Origin: an uncultured Actinomycetes bacterium
GTDB lineage: Bacteria; Actinomycetota; Actinomycetes; Nanopelagicales; Nanopelagicaceae
Direction: 5' to 3'
Length of the DNA stretch: 64,000 nt
NCBI GenBank assembly: GCA_903822425.1
Contig: CAIJOY010000018.1
Span: 1 to 64,000, forward strand
Shown: positions 42,878-50,541 of the stretch, piece by piece
Position numbering within the stretch: the first letter of the stretch is position 1
Layout: every line of letters starts with the position of its first letter
The notes under the pieces: generated by a model
Database searches by the model: none
Told to the model about the DNA's origin: nothing
Seen by the model: only the letters and a program-made list of their open reading frames with translations
Position numbers and translations under genes: made by a program

Positions 42878-44025
42878 AACAGCAGAGTTTCCTTTCTAAA
42901 CCTTTGAGTGCCTATTATTTGCTCATTGGCACTACAGCCGCACTATCGGCATTGGGTCTAGTCATGGTTTTGTCAGCATCCTCAATTCATTCTTTAGAAG
43001 TTAACGGAACGTCCTACTCGATAGTCCTAAAACAATTCATTTCTATTGTTATTGCAGTCCCTTTGGGCTATTTGGCAGCGCATCTTCCGATGGAGAGATG
43101 GCGTTGGTTAGGAAAATTTTCGTTACTGGGGTCCGTAGCAATTTTATTGTTGACACAGATTCCAGGAATCGGACAGTCTGTAAATGGCAACCGAAATTGG
43201 TTGGGATTCGGCCCAGTAGTAATTCAACCCAGTGAATTTGCGAAATTCTTTATGATTTTGTGGGCCGGCTACATGCTTTCCAAGCGCGAGCATACGGGGC
43301 ACACGAGGACCAATGTTCTCACTCTATTAGTACCAGGGTTTGTGGCAGTCATGATCTTGATTATGAAAGGTCGCGATTTAGGAACTACAGCAGTCTTTGG
43401 TGCAATTTTAATTGGTCTACTTTTCGTTTCCGGAATAGCTCTTAGGGCATTTGGTGCAACTTCGATTGTGTTGCTTTCATTAGTGGTTACAGCAATTGTT
43501 ACCGTACCCAATCGCATGAGGAGAATTCTTGTTGTCTTCAATCCGTTTGCTCCTGAATATTACAAATTAGCCGGATGGCAACCGGCTCACAGCATCATGG
43601 GTTTGGCATCTGGAGGTTTGTTCGGTGTCGGACTCGGTGCTAGCCGACAAAAATGGGGAAATCTCGCAGAAGCACATACAGATTTTATTTTTGCTGTCAT
43701 TGGAGAAGAACTAGGTTTGCTAGGAACCCTGTGCGTTCTTCTTTTATTAGCTGCGTTGATCTATTCCGTTTTTAAAATCGCGCTAAGAGCAACCGATCCT
43801 ATGGTTCGCTACACATGTGCTGGAATCGGATTATGGATTGCTATACAAACAATCCTCAACATTGGATCTGCGACAAGCGTGCTACCGGTGGTTGGAGTCA
43901 CTCTGCCTCTGGTCTCCTATGGTGGCTCATCTCTCATCGCTCTATATATCGGATTAGGTTTTGTCTTGGGCTCTGCTTTGCGTGATCCTGCCATTGCTCC
44001 GGCACTTAAACGAGCCCGACGATGA
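42874..44025 (+). CDS. ftsW: Septal peptidoglycan polymerase FtsW
   Basis: The 383-residue SEDS protein has about ten membrane helices and the family residues QIPGIGQSVNGNRNWLGFGP, IQPSEFAKFFMILWAGYM, KGRDLGTTAVFGAI, AHTDFIFAVIGEELGLLG and LPLVSYGGSSLIALYIG. It polymerises lipid II at the septum together with FtsI. I start it at the ATG overlapping the murD stop (ATGA); longer readings lie inside murD. Compared with larger actinobacterial FtsW proteins, it has no long C-terminal tail. Confidence 0.95.
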   Translation: MKQQSFLSKPLSAYYLLIGTTAALSALGLVMVLSASSIHSLEVNGTSYSIVLKQFISIVIAVPLGYLAAHLPMERWRWLGKFSLLGSVAILLLTQIPGIGQSVNGNRNWLGFGPVVIQPSEFAKFFMILWAGYMLSKREHTGHTRTNVLTLLVPGFVAVMILIMKGRDLGTTAVFGAILIGLLFVSGIALRAFGATSIVLLSLVVTAIVTVPNRMRRILVVFNPFAPEYYKLAGWQPAHSIMGLASGGLFGVGLGASRQKWGNLAEAHTDFIFAVIGEELGLLGTLCVLLLLAALIYSVFKIALRATDPMVRYTCAGIGLWIAIQTILNIGSATSVLPVVGVTLPLVSYGGSSLIALYIGLGFVLGSALRDPAIAPALKRARR

Positions 44026-45107
44026 GAACTATCGCATTCGCAGGAGGCGGCACAGCTGGACATATTGAACCTGCGCTGGCAGTGGCCAGGCAATGGGGCG
44101 CACAGCACAAGCAGGATCACATGATTTTTATAGGAACATCTAGCGGTTTGGAGAATTCACTCGTTCCTGCCGCCGGGTTTGAATTACGTCTTATCTCCAA
44201 AGTTTATGTCCCGCGCCAAATCTCACTCACGTGGATTCTTTTACCTGCGCGATTGATCATCTCGGTTATGCAAGCTCGCCGTGCTCTTCAAGGAGTTGAC
44301 CTCTTGATTGGCTTTGGAGGTTACGTCTCCGGGCCTGCTTATCTTGCGGCTTGGACTCGTCGTATTCCCATTGTTATTCATGATGCTAATGCTCGAATTG
44401 GTTGGGCAAATAGGATGGGCAGTGTTTTCACATCCTATTTAGCGGTTGCTCACGCGATACCTCGAGGAAAATTTTCCAAAGCGCGATTGACGGGATTGCC
44501 TCTTCGAAGTGATGTGCAGGTTGCTGCCACAGATGCAGCAAGTGATTGGGCCGGTGCGCGAAACAAAGCCCGGCGGGGGATGGGTTGGGAGGCTGATGCG
44601 CCAACCTTATTAATCCTCGGGGGCTCGCAAGGGTCGGCGCGCATTAATGCCACCATTGCACAAGCGCTCCCTACTTTACTTTCTATGGGTGTGCAGATGC
44701 TTCACTCAGTTGGCGCAAAGAATGCTTTGCCGCCAAGTACCCGAACATACAAAGCAGTGCCCTACATTGATCAGATGGCGCAGGCGTATTTAGGTGCAGA
44801 TGTAATCCTGGCCCGAAGTGGTGCGGTTACTTGTGCCGAAGTTGGTGCATTGGGGAAACTGGCACTTTTCATCCCACTATCAATCGGTAATGGTGAGCAA
44901 TTTAGAAACGCCGATAACCTGGTTGAGCAAGGTCGGGCAGTAGTACTTGCTGAAGAGAAATTTACATCGGAATGGCTCATTAGCCATCTACCGCAACTTT
45001 TACTTCAATCATCGGCAAATCCAGTAGCTGGATCAAAAGGTGATCTTAACGCCGCTAAGAATATTGTGGGACTCATGGAAATGGCTCTCGGTGGAGAAAA
45101 CTCATGA
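44022..45107 (+). CDS. murG: UDP-GlcNAc:lipid I glycosyltransferase MurG
   Basis: The 361-residue GT-B enzyme starts RTIAFAGGGTAGHIEPALAVA, the glycine-rich lipid-binding loop in the form usual for actinobacteria. It contains IGFGGYVSGPAYLAAW, LLILGGSQGSARIN and, in the donor site, ILARSGAVTCAEV with IPLSIGNGEQFRNA. It adds GlcNAc to lipid I to make lipid II on the inner membrane face. It overlaps ftsW and murC by 4 bases each. Confidence 0.95.
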   Translation: MRTIAFAGGGTAGHIEPALAVARQWGAQHKQDHMIFIGTSSGLENSLVPAAGFELRLISKVYVPRQISLTWILLPARLIISVMQARRALQGVDLLIGFGGYVSGPAYLAAWTRRIPIVIHDANARIGWANRMGSVFTSYLAVAHAIPRGKFSKARLTGLPLRSDVQVAATDAASDWAGARNKARRGMGWEADAPTLLILGGSQGSARINATIAQALPTLLSMGVQMLHSVGAKNALPPSTRTYKAVPYIDQMAQAYLGADVILARSGAVTCAEVGALGKLALFIPLSIGNGEQFRNADNLVEQGRAVVLAEEKFTSEWLISHLPQLLLQSSANPVAGSKGDLNAAKNIVGLMEMALGGENS

Positions 45108-46492
45108 GTTACTCAATTGAGAATTTGATTGGCAAGCATGTGCATTTTGTCGGCGTAGGTGGGGCTGGAATGAGCGGCTTGGCACGCATCATGATTTCTC
45201 ATGGCGTGAGAGTTTCCGGATCGGACGAAAAAGATTCTCAAGTTTTAAGTGGGCTGCGAGCGATAGGCGCTCATGTCACCGTGGGGCATAAAGCAGATAA
45301 CGTTGATGGAGCGGACTTTTTGGTTTTCTCAACTGCGATCTCGCAAAAAAATCCAGAAATTGACAAAGCGCGGGAGCTAAATATCCCCCAACTTTCAAGA
45401 GCTCAAGCACTTGCCATCCTGATGTCTCAATCGCGCAGCGTGGCTGTGGCGGGAACTCATGGCAAAACCACAACAACTTCGATGTTGACCGTTGCCATTC
45501 AATCCTGTGGCGAGGATCCATCTTTTGCAATCGGCGGAACGTTAAGTACATCTGGTTCTAATGCTCATCGAGGAACGGGTGATTTTTTTATCGCTGAAGC
45601 CGATGAATCTGATGGATCATTCATTGAGTATCATCCCTTTGGCGCAATTATTACCAACGTTGAGCATGACCATGTAGATTATTTCAAAACTCCGGCAGAA
45701 GTCTTTGTCGCCTTTGACACCTTCATTACAACGATTTCCCGCGATGGCTTCCTGGTGTATTGCGCCGACGATAACGGAGCAGCTTCGGTTGCCAAAGACG
45801 TCTCTGGTTTGGCTACGTATTCCTATGGAACACATGAAAATTCTGATTTACGCATTGATCAGATCCTCCTCGAGCCAGGGGGATCTCATGCTCGTGCGTT
45901 ATGGAAAGGCAAAAAAATCGGCACGATCAATTTATCGGTTCCCGGACATCACAATCTTCTCAATGCAGCCGCTGCCCTGGCTGCTGGGTTGGCTTTGGGG
46001 CTGCCAGCTTTATCTTTGCTCGAAGGGCTTGCAACATTTCGGGGGACTGGGCGACGCTTCGAACTCAAAGGACAAGTACATGGCATCCGAGTTATAGATG
46101 ACTATGGGCATCATCCGACAGAAATATCCGCAACTTTAGAAACTGCCAAACGCTATGCAACAGATGGCCGCTTATTGGTAATTTTTCAACCTCATCGCTA
46201 TTCCCGAACGCAAGCTTTTATTCCAAGTTTTGCAACAGCTCTAGACATAGCTGACAAAATTTGGGTGTTAGAAGTGTATGGCGCAAGTGAGCAACCGATT
46301 GCTGGAGTGAGCGCACATTCAATTGTTAACTTAATGAATAAAGGTACGTTCGAACCTAATTTTCTGGCTGCTACGGACGCGGTTGTTGCTTTTGCCCAGC
46401 CTGGAGATGTGATTATTACCTTAGGAGCTGGGGATGTGAGCTCACTTGCACCGATCATCGTAGATTCTTTGATCAAGAGATTTCCCGAATAG
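45104..46492 (+). CDS. murC: UDP-N-acetylmuramate:L-alanine ligase MurC
   Basis: The 462-residue Mur ligase starts with HFVGVGGAGMSGLARIM, contains VAVAGTHGKTTTTSML as P-loop, FIAEADESDGSFIEY, NVEHDHVDYF and the C-terminal DDYGHHPTEISATL with FQPHRYSRTQ. It adds the first peptide residue, L-alanine. It stands after murG in the order usual for the cluster; no murB or ddl gene lies here. Its stop codon shares one base with the ftsQ start. Confidence 0.96.
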   Translation: MSYSIENLIGKHVHFVGVGGAGMSGLARIMISHGVRVSGSDEKDSQVLSGLRAIGAHVTVGHKADNVDGADFLVFSTAISQKNPEIDKARELNIPQLSRAQALAILMSQSRSVAVAGTHGKTTTTSMLTVAIQSCGEDPSFAIGGTLSTSGSNAHRGTGDFFIAEADESDGSFIEYHPFGAIITNVEHDHVDYFKTPAEVFVAFDTFITTISRDGFLVYCADDNGAASVAKDVSGLATYSYGTHENSDLRIDQILLEPGGSHARALWKGKKIGTINLSVPGHHNLLNAAAALAAGLALGLPALSLLEGLATFRGTGRRFELKGQVHGIRVIDDYGHHPTEISATLETAKRYATDGRLLVIFQPHRYSRTQAFIPSFATALDIADKIWVLEVYGASEQPIAGVSAHSIVNLMNKGTFEPNFLAATDAVVAFAQPGDVIITLGAGDVSSLAPIIVDSLIKRFPE

Positions 46493-47166
46493 TGAGTAGC
46501 GCAAAATCCAGAGTGGTTGTTTCAGTTGTCATCGCAATATTTGCGGGAGCAGCATATCTTCTGGGTTGGTCTTCTTTTTTAAGTGTTAAATCCATACATA
46601 TTATTGATGCTCCCTCTGCTGCTGCCCAGCAAGAAGTGGCAGGGATTTCTGGTTTACAGGTAGGTGAGAAATTAGCGCGCATTGAATCGCGAGTGATTCA
46701 GTCGAATCTATTGAAAATTGAGTGGGTGGATCACTCAAGTATTCAAAGAAACTGGTTTAACGGTTCCGTCGACATACGGCTATGGCCGCGTACGCCCATT
46801 GCCACCTACCAAAAAAAGTTTATCGATGCACAAGGGCACATTTTCACTCTCCCAAATGCAACCAGCTCTACGTTGCCTGCAATAACGGCCAAGGCACCTG
46901 CGGGAGTTGCTGTAGCGATCTCCTTACTTACGACAATGCCCCCTGATCTTCTAGGACAGATCCGATCGATAGATGTTGGATCCCTCACATCAGCCACTGT
47001 CTTGATTCAAGATTCGACTTTGCATCGCCAAGTCAAAGTTCTTTGGGGAGATGCCAGTGAAATGGCTCTTAAAATCCGTGTATATCAATCACTTATTACA
47101 CTTCCGGAAAATAAGAAAATTTCTCTGATCGATCTCGTTGCACCACATGCTCCCATCGTTAAATAG
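46492..47166 (+). CDS. ftsQ: Division protein FtsQ
   Basis: The 224-residue protein has one N-terminal membrane helix at about 8-26 (VVVSVVIAIFAGAAYLLGW), followed by a POTRA domain (LSVKSIHIIDAPSAAAQQEV and LQVGEKLARI) and a beta domain with VDIRLWPRTPIATYQ and FIDAQGHIF. The fold and position between murC and ftsZ identify FtsQ, which links FtsL with the divisome. It starts at a GTG. The C-terminus ends without extension. Confidence 0.9.
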   Translation: MSSAKSRVVVSVVIAIFAGAAYLLGWSSFLSVKSIHIIDAPSAAAQQEVAGISGLQVGEKLARIESRVIQSNLLKIEWVDHSSIQRNWFNGSVDIRLWPRTPIATYQKKFIDAQGHIFTLPNATSSTLPAITAKAPAGVAVAISLLTTMPPDLLGQIRSIDVGSLTSATVLIQDSTLHRQVKVLWGDASEMALKIRVYQSLITLPENKKISLIDLVAPHAPIVK

Positions 47167-47299
47167 AATTCAAATCTCAAAGATTTAACAATTCGTGTCG
47201 GTGTTTGCTTACCTTTCTTAATCGACATACCTTCGCCCCAGAGAAAAAGGGCACTGTAATTCTCAACTTGAGGGTTATGGTTCATGAGGAGGGTGCATC
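47167..47299 (+). promoter_or_regulatory. Leader and promoter region of ftsZ
   Basis: This 133-base gap is the longest between genes within the cluster after rsmH. It contains a small dyad AAATCT-CAA-AGATTT near 47171-47185, a GCCC/GGGC pairing near 47232-47251, and a TGTAAT -10-like hexamer near 47254. GAGGAGGG ends about seven bases before the GTG start. A separate ftsZ promoter here is likely, though I cannot fix its -35. Confidence 0.5.
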
Positions 47300-48433
47300 G
47301 TGGCTTCACCACAAAATTATTTGGCTGTCATCAAAGTTGTTGGCATTGGTGGCGGTGGAGTTAATGCAGTCAATCGCATGATTGATGTCGGACTCAAAGG
47401 TGTTGAGTTCATTGCAATTAACACTGATGCACAACATTTGCTCATGAGTGATGCTGACGTGAAGTTAGACATTGGTAGAAAAATAACTCGCGGACTAGGA
47501 GCAGGTGCTTCACCAGAACGCGGACGTGAAGCATGTCTTGATCATGTAGATGAAATCGAAGAAGTTTTGCGTGGTGCCGATATGGTTTTCGTAACTGCCG
47601 GCGAAGGTGGCGGAACCGGAACCGGTGGAGCACCAATCGTTGCAAGAATTGCTCGCGAACTTGGTGCATTGACCATTGGCGTTGTTACTCGTCCATTTGC
47701 ATTTGAAGGAAAAATTCGTACACAGCAAGCCGATATTGGAATCGAAGAATTGCGTGCAGAGGTAGACACTTTAATTGTCATTCCAAATGATCGCCTACTC
47801 GCTATCTCTGATCGCAATATCACCGCTGTCGATGCATTCAAGAGCGCAGATCAAGTTTTGCTTTCTGGTGTTCAAGGTATCACCGAAATCATCACTCAAC
47901 CTGGCTTGATCAATTTAGATTTTGCAGATGTAAAGAGCGTCATGACCGATGCTGGATCTGCATTAATGGGAATCGGTTCTGCTCGCGGCGAGAACCGAGC
48001 TTTGCGTGCCGCAGAACTAGCGATTTCTAGTCCGCTACTAGAGGCTTCAATCGATGGCGCGATGGGTGTTTTGCTATCGGTAGCTGGAGGATCTGATCTA
48101 GGTTTATTTGAAATCAATGAAGCGTGCGAACTTGTGCAAGCCGCGGCCCACCCGAACGCTAACTTGATTTTTGGTACGACAATTGATGATGCCCTAGGAG
48201 ATGAAGTACGCATCACGGTTATAGCCGCTGGCTTTGAAGGTGGCACCCCTAAAAAAGTTTCCATGCCGGTGATTGATGTCGCAACTCTGGGCGGCCATGC
48301 TGATCCAATTCCTAGCAATGATCCACTCGCTGTGGCTTTACAGTTACCTGACGAAAACTCTCGTCGTGCTCGTGTGACTTTTGAAGAACTAGTCGCAGAG
48401 GATGAGATCGACGTTCCTGATTTCATGAAGTAA
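47300..48433 (+). CDS. ftsZ: Cell division GTPase FtsZ
   Basis: The 377-residue tubulin homologue has [15 protein letters not shown] at the N-terminus, the tubulin signature GGGTGTG at 103-109, the T7-loop residues [11 protein letters not shown], and a short linker ending in the conserved C-terminal peptide [10 protein letters not shown], which binds SepF and other partners. The linker is about 45 residues, short for an actinobacterium. The GTG start has a very strong ribosome binding site, GAGGAGGG. Confidence 0.97.
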   Translation: MASPQNYLAVIKVVGIGGGGVNAVNRMIDVGLKGVEFIAINTDAQHLLMSDADVKLDIGRKITRGLGAGASPERGREACLDHVDEIEEVLRGADMVFVTAGEGGGTGTGGAPIVARIARELGALTIGVVTRPFAFEGKIRTQQADIGIEELRAEVDTLIVIPNDRLLAISDRNITAVDAFKSADQVLLSGVQGITEIITQPGLINLDFADVKSVMTDAGSALMGIGSARGENRALRAAELAISSPLLEASIDGAMGVLLSVAGGSDLGLFEINEACELVQAAAHPNANLIFGTTIDDALGDEVRITVIAAGFEGGTPKKVSMPVIDVATLGGHADPIPSNDPLAVALQLPDENSRRARVTFEELVAEDEIDVPDFMK

Positions 48434-48438
48434 TTGCT

Positions 48439-49104
48439 TTGGTCGCAACGTTCTTTACAGATCGCAGCGGCGGGGTAAGCCAAGGACCATATGCGAGCTT
48501 GAATCTTGCTCGTCATGTTGGCGATCTCAAGGAAGATGTCACTTCTAATCGGGCTTTGGCTAGTAAAGAATTCGGGAATCTTGCCTTCATGAATCAAGTT
48601 CATGGGGATCAAGTGGTGGTTGTTGATTCGGTTTCTGCCTACGAACCGACAGCTGATGCGTTGGTGTCGGCGCAACCCGGGGTTTCCTTGGCAGTGTTAG
48701 TCGCAGATTGCATTCCTTTGCTGCTCTGGTCAGATGAGGTGATTGCAGCGGTACATGTAGGACGACGGGGTTTGTGTTCTGATATTGCGCTTCGAACGTT
48801 AGAGGTTATGCGAGCTCTTGGAGCCCAGGAAATTCGCGGTGCGATGGGGCCATCAATCTGCGGTAAATGTTATGAAGTCGGTGAGGATGTATATCAACAG
48901 GTAGTTGCTGATTACCCTGCGGCTGCCTCGCTCACTTCTCGCTCTAGTAAAGGATTGGATTTGGCTAAGGCTTTGAAGACACAACTTTTTGATTTAGGGG
49001 TTTCGACTACATCTTCATCGCGGTGTACCGCAGAGGATGCATCACTTTTTTCCTATCGCCGTGATGGTGTTACTGGTCGCCAAGCAGGAATTATTTCTTT
49101 ATGA
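48439..49104 (+). CDS. pgeF: YfiH/PgeF family purine-nucleoside or peptidoglycan-editing factor
   Basis: The 221-residue protein has the laccase-domain (DUF152) layout: FFTDRSGGVSQGPYASLNLA, MNQVHGDQVVVV, LAVLVADCIPLLLW and GAMGPSICGKCYEVG. Proteins of this family act as purine nucleoside phosphorylase/adenosine deaminase or remove wrongly built muropeptides. The usual HAGWRG metal loop reads HVGRRG, keeping His and Gly but changing Trp to Arg. No ATG or GTG is near the family start, so TTG at 48439 is the best start. It lies 5 bases after ftsZ. Confidence 0.87.
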   Translation: MVATFFTDRSGGVSQGPYASLNLARHVGDLKEDVTSNRALASKEFGNLAFMNQVHGDQVVVVDSVSAYEPTADALVSAQPGVSLAVLVADCIPLLLWSDEVIAAVHVGRRGLCSDIALRTLEVMRALGAQEIRGAMGPSICGKCYEVGEDVYQQVVADYPAAASLTSRSSKGLDLAKALKTQLFDLGVSTTSSSRCTAEDASLFSYRRDGVTGRQAGIISL

Positions 49105-49784
49105 CCAATCGCCGAGAACACATTGCATCCTCACTTGCGGAGGTAGAGAGCAAAATTGGCGCTGCGGTGAAAGCCTCACACCGAAGCCGTGAAAGTGTGG
49201 TTTTGATTGCTGTTACTAAAACCTATCCAGCCAGCGATGTGGAGATATTGCGAGATCTAGGCGTTACTGATTTTGGCGAAAATCGAGATAGTGAAGGATC
49301 AGAAAAATCATCGCTCGTACAAGGTAGGTGGCACTTTCAAGGCCAACTTCAAAGTAACAAGATTGCCTCCATCACCGGTTGGGCTGATGTTATTCATTCC
49401 CTTGATACTTCTAAACATGTAGATCGTTTGGATAAATCGGTGCCAGAAGGCAAAAAACTTTCGGTTTTTTTACAAGTTGGACTGGATCAATCCCCAGGCC
49501 GTGGGGGCATAGAGCCAAGTGAACTCCTAGGTCTTGCTGATCAGGTGGAGGTTTGTGAGCATTTGGAATTGATGGGGCTGATGGCCGTTGCCCCTCTGGG
49601 TGAAAACCCAGAAAGTGCATTTGCGCGATTAGCAGTGATCCATACTTCTTTTTTGGCCCATCATCCGCAAGCAACCGCTCTGTCTGCAGGGATGAGTGGG
49701 GACTTTGAGATTGCAATTGCCTATGGGGCGACACACATTCGGGTGGGTAGCTCAATCCTCGGTTCTCGTATAAGCCCACTGTAA
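49101..49784 (+). CDS. yggS: YggS-family PLP-binding protein
   Basis: The 227-residue protein matches the YggS/PLPBP fold-type III barrel. Its PLP lysine is in VLIAVTKTYPASDV, and it has DFGENRDSE, WHFQGQLQSNK, VIHSLDTSKHV, GLMAVAP, and a C-terminal SAGMSGDFEIAIAYGATHIRVGSSILG. The consensus near the middle is usually FGENYVQE and HFIGxLQxNK, so FGENRDSE is a mild variant. The family maintains PLP balance and has no known catalytic reaction. It overlaps the yfiH gene by 4 bases. Confidence 0.93.
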   Translation: MTNRREHIASSLAEVESKIGAAVKASHRSRESVVLIAVTKTYPASDVEILRDLGVTDFGENRDSEGSEKSSLVQGRWHFQGQLQSNKIASITGWADVIHSLDTSKHVDRLDKSVPEGKKLSVFLQVGLDQSPGRGGIEPSELLGLADQVEVCEHLELMGLMAVAPLGENPESAFARLAVIHTSFLAHHPQATALSAGMSGDFEIAIAYGATHIRVGSSILGSRISPL

Positions 49785-49793
49785 AATTCCCGC
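49782..49793 (+). promoter_or_regulatory. Leaderless-type -10 element of sepF
   Basis: TAAAAT (49782-49787) overlaps the TAA stop of yggS and is followed by six bases and the sepF ATG. There is no ribosome binding site. This suggests sepF can be transcribed and translated independently of the upstream cluster. A -35 is not obvious. Confidence 0.45.
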
Positions 49794-50249
49794 ATGGCTA
49801 ATGCATTGAGAAAAGTAGCGAACTACCTCGGTCTCATGGACGATGTCGAAATGGACAATCCTCAACATGTCGAGAACGTTCCTGTTGCCCGCGTCCCCGA
49901 TGTCAAAATCCGCACACGTGAGGCGCGTTCAACTGCGCTCTCGCTTGCTCCGCAATTGGATATGCCGGTACTAGATCGCATCGTCACATTACATCCTCGT
50001 TTTTATAACGAAGCTCGAACTATTGGTGAGCATTATCGCTTAGGTAATCCGGTCATCATGAACTTGAGTGACATGGAAGAAGGCGAACGCAAACGTCTTG
50101 TCGATTTTGCAAGTGGTTTGGTTTTCGGTCATAACGGCACCATCGAGCGCGTTACTTCAAAAGTTTTTCTGCTTTCACCCGCCAATGTGCGCGTGAGTAA
50201 TGAAGACAAGAACGCAGCAGCTGAAGCAAGTCTTTTTAACCAAAGCTGA
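49794..50249 (+). CDS. sepF: Division protein SepF
   Basis: The 151-residue protein begins with an amphipathic helix (ANALRKVANYLGLMDD), which in SepF inserts into the membrane, then has a linker and the SepF domain with VLDRIVTLHPRFYNEARTIG, NPVIMNLSDMEEGERKRLVDFASG and VFLLSPANVRV. It anchors FtsZ to the membrane in actinobacteria, which lack FtsA. Length and domains are normal. The gene follows yggS by 9 bases. Confidence 0.95.
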   Translation: MANALRKVANYLGLMDDVEMDNPQHVENVPVARVPDVKIRTREARSTALSLAPQLDMPVLDRIVTLHPRFYNEARTIGEHYRLGNPVIMNLSDMEEGERKRLVDFASGLVFGHNGTIERVTSKVFLLSPANVRVSNEDKNAAAEASLFNQS

Positions 50250-50255
50250 TCTCAG

Positions 50256-50537
50256 ATGCGCGTAGGCGGCATCATCGTTCTGATCCTGCAATTATTTCTT
50301 TTTGCTCTTTTAGGTCGATTGATTTTTGATTACATTCGCATGTTTTCGCAATCCTGGCGCCCGCGTGGAATCGTTCTTTATGTTGCTGAAACCATTTATG
50401 CAATTACTGATAAACCCACAGCTCTAGTACGACGCTTTATTCCACCACTCCGACTAGGCGCTGTGAGTTTGGATCTTTCATTTCTCGTACTCTTTTTTGC
50501 AGTTCAAATTGCAATGTCATTTGCGGCCAGACTCTAA
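50256..50537 (+). CDS. yggT: YggT family membrane protein
   Basis: The 93-residue protein has two hydrophobic segments, at about 4-28 and 68-92, on either side of VAETIYAITDKPTALVRRFIPPLRLGAVSLDLS, the core residues of YggT. The family assists osmotic tolerance or cell shape; the precise function is unknown. In most actinobacteria divIVA follows this gene. Here the convergent ileS gene follows after four bases. Confidence 0.9.
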   Translation: MRVGGIIVLILQLFLFALLGRLIFDYIRMFSQSWRPRGIVLYVAETIYAITDKPTALVRRFIPPLRLGAVSLDLSFLVLFFAVQIAMSFAARL

Positions 50538-50541
50538 ACTT

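Noticed and set aside
44022-44070. MurG glycine-rich loop GGGTAGH as a defective motif
   Set aside because: The same Ala variant is, as I recall, normal in actinobacterial MurG.
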